DNA of 64,000 bases from Protopterus annectens (lineage: Eukaryota > Chordata > Ceratodontiformes > Protopteridae): NCBI RefSeq assembly GCF_019279795.1, contig NC_056743.1, positions 634,280,755-634,344,754 of the forward strand. Reading direction: 5' to 3'. This document shows positions 58,036 to 64,000 of the stretch, piece by piece (position 1 is the first letter of the stretch; every line of letters begins with the position of its first letter). Below the pieces are notes generated by a model. The model worked only from the letters and a program-made list of their open reading frames with translations, was not told the origin of the DNA and ran no database searches. The position numbers and the translations under genes are program-made.

Positions 58036-58956
58036 GTGTTGGGTTATGTTTTATTTGTATGACAGTTAATATACATAGATTTAACTCTTGATTTGCATTA
58101 TATGTATAATTTACACTATTGTTTACATGGAAGATCTGCTTATCTTCTGTAGACACCAACACAGTATAAGAAAACAATGACATTTCTAATTTAACTAATT
58201 CTAATTGATTACACATTTTCCTATCTCTATAAGGTAATATACCTCTTTGCATGAGTAACACAAGTACCCACACAAACCTTCTAAATCTGTGACTAGTGTT
58301 TAAACTAATCTCTCTTAACCTCATAACTTAGTATGTCACTATTTACATATATTAACGAGTTAATATGATCAGCTAATAGACAATTATATGCAAATTTGTG
58401 TGAAAGCAACAATATTTATACATCAATAACCTGCTTATACTTGTTAAATCTTACTTGCAGAGTTTCTTATAATCAGGGTTACAAAAACAATTTTCCAGTT
58501 ACATTTAACAAAATTTGTTTCATCTTAGTACAACAATTCACATATCAATCCAACATGGGACACACTTGCTTTAATTCACACTGCAAAGACTACAATAGCT
58601 TGTTAATTAGTTATTTTGGTTAGATTCTCATATTACTTATGTTCTTTTTAGATTGTAGTTTCATTATACTCGCAATTTGTTTAGGGTAATTTTCCACCTC
58701 TAGAGTCTCTATCATGTAATATCTGTGCTATAAGAATATTATTTATTCTATAGTTATGTGAATATTTCCCATTTTCTTCCTCACTCTTTATGAAATAATT
58801 AGATTTATTATTCTTTAACTTTTGAGAAAGTAGTTTTCCAAGTCATATTCCAGAACTCTTTACAAAAATTGTGTCTGCTTATATGACAATATATGTACAT
58901 AAACTTATATATAATGGTCTTTACATATCTTAAGATTCAAAATACTGAAGTAAAAC
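58036..58956. other. AT-rich DNA upstream of the L1 endonuclease
   Basis: Probably the 5' UTR or a decayed ORF1 of the L1; no protein motif seen. Confidence 0.4.
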
Positions 58957-59185
58957 TTAGTGGAGAGATAGGTTCCCGACCCACAGACTGGCCAGACTCC
59001 GGAAAAGAACCCCAATGACTGGACAGGAAAGAGGAAAATCACCCTGGGGATCATAACGGTCACCCCGGCAAACAGGTGTCCAGGTAAGCAAACATTATGG
59101 AAAGAAACAGCCAGAGAACTGCCATGACTAGACTTATATAAGCCCCAGGGTCGATATTCTAGTAGCAATCTATGAACCCACACAG
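58957..59185 (+). mobile_element. CR1 3'-end fragment
   Basis: Reads WRDRFPTHRLARLRKRTP (compare WRDRFITQRLSILWNRIP in copy 1), then the tail GACTTATATAAGCCCCAGGG and CTAGTAGCAATCTATGAA. 5'-truncated. Confidence 0.7.
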
Positions 59186-59634
59186 CTATTTATGATTCTT
59201 ATTGTATAGATGTAATATTCTAGCATTAGAAATTCTTAATATTAATGTATATAAAGTACAGTTTTGTACCTACCATAAATGTAGATGTTCGAAGATCCAC
59301 ATTGCTGCAGTCCTAACACTTGGGTAGTCCGCTGTCCCTCGGTCGGCCCGAATATCAGAGTATAAGGCTGACGTCGGTCAGGGCGCATTTGACTGACATC
59401 ATAATGTCAGGGTACAAATGCGCATGACCGACGTCATATCCTCAGTCTTTTCTTGCCCCAGATGTCAGAAGACCCTAAAGAAAAAGGTCCAAACCCATAG
59501 GCAACAGCTAAACAATCAACCAGCCTAACACCAAGAATATGCACAATATATACAATATATACAATAAACACAATATACCTCAGATGTATAACCCAACCCA
59601 CACAACCACCTCAAACTACAGAGGGGAAGGAGGG

Positions 59635-59755
59635 AGGGTAAATTGGACTGCAGCAATGTGGATCTTCGAACATCTACATTTATGGTAGGTACAAAACTGT
59701 ACTATGTTCTTCATCTCACATTGCTGCAGTCCTAACACTTGGGTAGAATCCCAAA
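59635..59755 (-). repeat. DIRS-E internal complementary region
   Basis: ATCTTCGAACATCTACATTT and GGTAGGTACAAAACTGTAC complement the left terminus. The following CTCACATTGCTGCAGTCC half should match the right terminus beyond the window. Confidence 0.75.
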
Positions 59756-59780
59756 GCAGAGGTAAGGGAGGATGGCTAAA

Positions 59781-60800
59781 CTATAATGAAGCAGGAGCTG
59801 CCAGAATGCCCTGCAACACAGCAGTGGCAAACCCAGCCCTGGATTTAGAGTACAATGGAAGGTGGTAATGCCTAGAGAAGGTATGCACTGAACTCCAAGT
59901 GACTGCCTCCAAAATATCCTTAGTTGCCACCCCCCCCAAAAAAGCTGTTGAAGTGGCAGTAGCCCTAGTGGAATGAGGCCTAATCCCAGCTGGAATCTCC
60001 TTGCCATGATGGGAATAACAGAAAGCAATGCAAAATCCAATCCACTTAGAAATAGTTTGTTTTGACACGGGCTTGCCCTGAGAGCACAAAGCAAAAGAAA
60101 CTAATAACTGCTGAGATTGTCTGAACCCTTTAGTTCTGTCCAAATAATATCGCAACTGCCTGTGTACATCTAAAGTGTGCAAAATCTTTTCCCCTTTATT
60201 TTGGGGATTTGCATAAAAAGTAGGCAAATGAATAGTTTGGTTTAAAGCCACACTAGAAACCACTTTAGGCATAAAGGAAGGATTAGTACGTAAAGATACC
60301 CTGTCCTTATGAAAAATTAAGAAAGGCTCAACTGCCATAAGGGCCTGCAATTCAGAAACCCTTCTTGCAGAGGTAATGGCCAACAAAAAAGCAGTCTTCC
60401 ATGACAAATATTTCAACTCAGCAGTCGCTGCAGGTTCAAAAGGTTGTAGAGTGAGTTTCTCCAACACAAAATTGAGATCCCAAGCAGGAGTAGGAGCTCT
60501 TCGTGGGGGTCTTAAATTCTTTGCCCCTCTAAGAAATTGCTTGAACAAAGGATGAGAAAACAATGGTGGGTCACAGTCATAGTGAGCTGAAATTGCTGCA
60601 GCATGAATCTTAATAGAAGAGAAGGACAAACCTTTGTCCAATAACTCAGTAAGATATTGAAGAGCCACACTTAAATTAGGCTCAGAAACATCCAAATCCT
60701 TAGCTGCACTCCAAAACAAAAATCTCTTCCATTTATCTGCGTACACTTTCCTTGTACTAGGCCTTCTAGCTTCCAAAATCACATTCAAAACTTGTTGTGG
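59781..60800 (-). CDS. DIRS-E tyrosine recombinase
   Basis: Begins near EARRPSTRKVYADKWKRFLF. Catalytic landmarks: ITSARRVSELQALMAVEP (first Arg), the Lys-bearing SFMPKVVSSVALNQTIHLPT, IRPHSTRATATSTAF (Arg/His block) and FSRHYHLPLYSKSRAGF (Tyr). It is the DIRS replacement for a retroviral integrase and acts on circular double-stranded cDNA in the nucleus. The frame is uninterrupted here. Confidence 0.88.
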   Translation of the reverse strand, partial: PQQVLNVILEARRPSTRKVYADKWKRFLFWSAAKDLDVSEPNLSVALQYLTELLDKGLSFSSIKIHAAAISAHYDCDPPLFSHPLFKQFLRGAKNLRPPRRAPTPAWDLNFVLEKLTLQPFEPAATAELKYLSWKTAFLLAITSARRVSELQALMAVEPFLIFHKDRVSLRTNPSFMPKVVSSVALNQTIHLPTFYANPQNKGEKILHTLDVHRQLRYYLDRTKGFRQSQQLLVSFALCSQGKPVSKQTISKWIGFCIAFCYSHHGKEIPAGIRPHSTRATATSTAFLGGVATKDILEAVTWSSVHTFSRHYHLPLYSKSRAGFATAVLQGILAAPASL

Positions 60801-60820
60801 AAGTTGAGACCCTCTATGGT

Positions 60821-62740
60821 TTAAAACAGAATATGCCATGCTGTTAGGTGAAGAGAGTGAAGTTTGACATTGAGCAAATGGCTGTCCTCCTGGGACAACA
60901 GATGTGGAATCAAAGGCAAAGGCCATGGAGGCTTCCGTGCTAGACTTCTCAGTAGTGGGTACCAGTGCTGCCGAGGCCAATCTGGTGCTATCAAAATCAT
61001 CCTTGGCTTGTCCTGTCTGACCTTCAGAAGTACCTTTGAGAGGAGAGGCAGAGGTGGAAAGGCATACACATGAAGATTTGTCCAACTGAAAGAAAGAGCA
61101 TCCACTTTCCAAGCTGTGGGATGATACCGCTTTGTGCAAAACTTTGGCAGCTGGTGGTTTAGTGGAGAAGCGAACAGATCTATGTCTGGAGTTCCCCAGG
61201 ACACTGTCAATTTCTGAAATACATGAAGATCCAGTTTCCACTCGTGGGGATCCATGATTTGTCTGCTTAACACATCTGCTAAGGAGTTCTGTGCTCCTGG
61301 CAGAAACCTTGCCTGAAGATTGAGCTGTAAACTGAGAGCAGTCTCCCACAAAATCATTGCTTGCCTGCATAGAGGATAAGAATGCGTTCCCCCCTTGCTT
61401 GTTGATGTACCACATGACAGTTGTGTTGTCTGTTAGAATCAACACCTGCCCTGGAAGAAGTAATTCCTTGAAAGCCATTAATGCAAACTGGACTGCTAAC
61501 ATCTCCTTCATGTTGATATGCAGATGTTGTAGTCTGGCAGGCCACTTGTCTTGTATCCACTTTCCATTCAGATGAGCTCCCCAAGCTTTGTCTGAGGCAT
61601 CTGTCGTTAAAATCTGACTCGCCTCTGGCCGGGTCACAGAGAGTCCCTTGTTTAGGTGACATTCCTGAGCCCACCACAAAAATTCCTTTTGAATGCAAGG
61701 TATTATTTGAATGACAGTGTCCAGATCCTGGCAGTGCTGTGTCCATACATTTTTGAGATACCATTGTAGCTTCCTCATATGCAGTTTGGCATTGGGAAGC
61801 ACCAGAATACAAGATGCCATGAACCCTAAGGCTTGAAGGACTGTCCTTGCAGTCAGCCCGGACTGATGAGATAGTTGATGGAAGTAAAGGGAAAGACTCA
61901 TTTGTTTGTCCGGGGTTAAAAAGGCCATCTGGGATGCTGTATTCAGTCTCACACCCAGAAAGCACATGTCCTGAGAGGGTACTAGACTGGACTTTATTTC
62001 GTTCACAGAATACCCTAGGCATCTTAGCACTGCTATCACATATTCCAAATGATGAAGAAGCTCTTCCCTTTCTTGAGCCAGAATCAGGCAGTCGTCCAAA
62101 TAAGGATAGATTTGTATTTCTTTTAGCCTGAAGAAAGCTATCACTGGAGCCAGAACTTTCGTGAACACTCTGGGCGCAGTAGATAAGCCAAAGGGCAATG
62201 CAGAGAACTGATAGTGAGAATTCCCAGCTCGAAAACGCAGATACTTCCTGCAACTTAGTCTGATAGGAACATGAAGGTAAGCCTCCTTGAGATCCAAAGT
62301 TACCATCCAATGATCTTTGCCCAGCAGAGGTAAAAGCTGCTGCAACGTCAACATTTTGAACTTGGGAATGTCCAGATAAGTGTTGAGAATGGATAAATCC
62401 AAAATTGGTCTCCACGTGTTCCCCTTCTTTGGTACTAGGAACAGGCGAGAATAAAATCCTAGGCCCCTTTCTGGCATAGGAACCGGCTGTATGGCCCCTA
62501 TTTGGAGTAACAGTGTAATTTGCTTGTGAGCCTCCATTCTTTGTGGAGGAGGAATGTCTGGCATGCCTTTGAAAGGAGGCAAGGTATGGAAATAAAACCT
62601 GTAACCGTGATGTATGATATCCAGTACCCATTTGTCTTGGGTAATCAAACTCCAATTTTCTTTGAAAAGTGCCAGCCTTCCTCCCAAAGGTGCCGCCAGG
62701 CGAGAAGGCTCTGGCAGCTGAAAAGGTAGGTCATTGGGTC
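60821..62740 (-). CDS. DIRS-E reverse transcriptase, RNase H and methyltransferase-like region
   Basis: RT: RLFLVPKKGNTWRPILDLSI, VTLDLKEAYLHVPI, LPFGLSTAPRVFTK, IYPYLDDCLIL. RNase H: TTDASDKAWGAHLNGKW, MLAVQFALMAFKEL, LTDNTTVMWYINKQGG and LPGAQNSLADVLSRQI. Then WGTPDIDLFASPLNHQ, YAFPPLPLLSKVLLK and LIAPDWPRQHWYP, at the place where DIRS elements carry a methyltransferase-like domain. Overlapping reading frames are used along this stretch, as is common in the family. Confidence 0.85.
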
Positions 62741-64000
62741 TGTTTACAAAAGGACTGACCCCTGCCCTCACTCGAAGACTGTGCAGGAGAACTCCCTGTT
62801 CTAGGCCTGAAAGAGCCCTGACCTCTGCCCCTGCCACGTCTAGATCTACCCCTAGACTGGGAATCATAAGAAGGATACGTCCACCCCTTAGTAGGCCAAT
62901 TTCTACTAAACTTTGGAGGCTGAACCTGCAAAAAATCTTTAACAGTCTGCATAGACTTAGCCTTGTCTTCCATTTTCTTTAAAACTGCCTCAACAGGAGA
63001 ACCAAACAAGACATCAGATTGCAAAGGGGCATCCAAAATCCTAGTTTTAACATGGTCAGATAAATTTTGATCCCTCAGCCAGGCATGCCTGCGAAGAACT
63101 GACCCAGTGGCAGCCACCCTAGAGGAGGCCTGTACAGCATCAAAACCACATTGCAAAGAATGCTTACCCACCTGTTCAGAAACATGCACTAAATCCTGTA
63201 ACTCTTTACAATCAATACCTTCCGCCAGAGCATCAACCTTAGATTTCAACTGTGAAAGCAGATAATTTTGATATTTTAACATATGAAACTGGCAATTCAA
63301 AGCTCTCATGGCTAGGGTGGAAGAAGTATAAACTTTCTTTCCCCATCTATCCAAGGCCCTGGCCTCTTTATCTGCAGGAACCGGATTCTTGACAACAGAA
63401 GCCTTAACACCCTTGGGCCCCTGGCTAACAGTCTCTGGGTCTGCCCTAGGACTCTTAAAAAGATACTTATGAGCTTCAGGCACCCTGTAATACCTATCTG
63501 GTTTAACAGGAGCAGGAGGCAAGGAATCAGGATTAAGAGAAGCCTCTGCAAACACATCTTCCACCACAGTCAAAACAGGAGGTATAGCCAAAGGCCTATG
63601 CTGGGGTAAAAACAAAAATTCCCTAAGCCTTTTCCTGGAGTCAGAGAAGTCCTGACCCTCCCATTTAAAGTGCTCTCTCATGGAGTGAAGGGTCTCTGAA
63701 AAAGAAAAATCCTCAGGAGGAGAAGCAGAAGGAGTAGAATCATCAACATCAGAGTCAGAATAATGAGAATACTCCTGCAAGTCTTCAGCCGAAGACTCAG
63801 ACACATCTGAAGCCTGCTCATAATCCCCCAACACTGGCTCCATCCTAGGTCTCTTATCAGGAAGGGGCATAGAGCCTCTAATTAAAGTAATTAAATCTTC
63901 TGCCATTTTAAGCATGTGCTTCTTGGGTACAGAACCTGAAGAACTAGGAGTGACACCCACAGCAGCTAAACTAGACCTGCCTCTAGGAGAAGCCTTGGAA
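62731..64000 (-). CDS. DIRS-E gag-like ORF1, partial at window edge
   Basis: Uninterrupted from the edge. Ser/Glu/Asp-rich acidic part, then FSFSETLHSMREHFKWEGQD, MRALNCQFHMLKYQNYLLSQ, VLRRHAWLRDQNLSDHVK and a C-terminal RGRSRRGRGRGQGSFRPR basic stretch fit for RNA binding. Its end overlaps the start of the RT region, the usual compact DIRS arrangement. The N-terminus is outside the window. Confidence 0.82.
   Translation of the reverse strand, partial: SKASPRGRSSLAAVGVTPSSSGSVPKKHMLKMAEDLITLIRGSMPLPDKRPRMEPVLGDYEQASDVSESSAEDLQEYSHYSDSDVDDSTPSASPPEDFSFSETLHSMREHFKWEGQDFSDSRKRLREFLFLPQHRPLAIPPVLTVVEDVFAEASLNPDSLPPAPVKPDRYYRVPEAHKYLFKSPRADPETVSQGPKGVKASVVKNPVPADKEARALDRWGKKVYTSSTLAMRALNCQFHMLKYQNYLLSQLKSKVDALAEGIDCKELQDLVHVSEQVGKHSLQCGFDAVQASSRVAATGSVLRRHAWLRDQNLSDHVKTRILDAPLQSDVLFGSPVEAVLKKMEDKAKSMQTVKDFLQVQPPKFSRNWPTKGWTYPSYDSQSRGRSRRGRGRGQGSFRPRTGSSPAQSSSEGRGQSFCKQTQ

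Larger units (their letters stand above)
48463..58955 (-). mobile_element. L1/Tx1-type LINE, split by DIRS-D
   Basis: Poly(A) tail seen as T13 at about 48463-48475. ORF2 runs right to left from 58035 (endonuclease) through the RT (56640-55520), is interrupted by DIRS-D at 49960-55515, and resumes at 49950 to end near 48639. Upstream of 58035 the sequence is AT-rich and decayed, with no recognisable ORF1; where it ends against the CR1 tail at 58957 is uncertain. About 5 kb without the insertion. AT-rich codon use sets it apart from the GC-richer DIRS copies. Confidence 0.85.
59253..64000 (-). mobile_element. DIRS1-type retrotransposon, DIRS-E, best preserved copy, cut by window edge
   Basis: Left inverted repeat at 59253-59465 (CATTGCTGCAGTCCTAACACTTGGG), internal complementary region at 59635-59755, then recombinase, methyltransferase-like, RNase H, RT and gag-like parts reading right to left. 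The gag-like ORF runs to the right edge, so the other terminus is outside. It looks nearly whole where visible, with at most a couple of breaks, and is the youngest-looking DIRS in the window. Confidence 0.9.

Noticed and set aside
60864-62131. Plus-strand frames across DIRS-E
   Set aside because: Antisense shadows of the RT/RNase H region.
31541-64000. Search for further PPT2 exons, especially the catalytic-Asp exon
   Set aside because: No stretch reading GGPDDGVITPW or a close variant with splice borders was seen; exons probably lie outside.

Overview
The window is vertebrate nuclear DNA from a species with a large, retrotransposon-filled genome. The mix points to an amphibian (caecilian or salamander), with lungfish as the main alternative: several DIRS1-type tyrosine-recombinase retrotransposons, CR1-type LINEs whose first ORF is an SGNH hydrolase, Penelope-like elements (PLEs) with GIY-YIG nucleases, an L1/Tx1-type LINE, tRNA-derived SINEs and (AT)n microsatellites. 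Family names come from motif recognition in translated sequence; no database search was run.

One host gene is recognisable. The last two coding exons of a PPT2-like lysosomal thioesterase lie on the minus strand at 31486-31540 and 11730-11873. They have clean splice borders and are separated by a 19.6 kb intron filled with mobile elements. The upstream exons, including the one for the catalytic Asp, were not found and probably lie beyond the right edge.

Layout: 1-3650, CR1 LINE (+) cut by the window edge. 3650-6270, PLE (+) with a hammerhead-ribozyme-like motif. 6271-11729, mostly featureless DNA downstream of PPT2 with one SINE and a CR1 tail. 11730-31540, the PPT2 exons and intron, holding a SINE in an (AT)n tract, DIRS-A (14820-22407, minus) with a palindromic PLE inside it, an R4/Dong-like LINE relic, CR1 pieces, and two hairpin-rich inverted-repeat elements (27692-28580). 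32324-41650, DIRS-B (minus) with DIRS-C (plus) inside it. 42144-44335, a duplicated DIRS snippet, an RTE-like LINE tail and a 48-bp minisatellite. 44340-47453, CR1 (minus). 47454-48462, PLE (plus). 48463-58955, L1/Tx1 LINE (minus) split by DIRS-D (49960-55515, plus). 58957-59185, CR1 tail. 59253 to the right edge, DIRS-E (minus), the best preserved copy.

The five DIRS copies fill about 40 percent of the window. They form two groups: A and C on one side, and B, D and E (shared terminal repeats) on the other. Nesting gives relative ages: the palindromic PLE is younger than DIRS-A, DIRS-C younger than DIRS-B, and DIRS-D younger than the L1. No new multi-gene system was found. The most unusual items are the hairpin-rich element pair, the palindromic PLE with paired ribozyme motifs, and a SINE and LINE that share a 3' tail.
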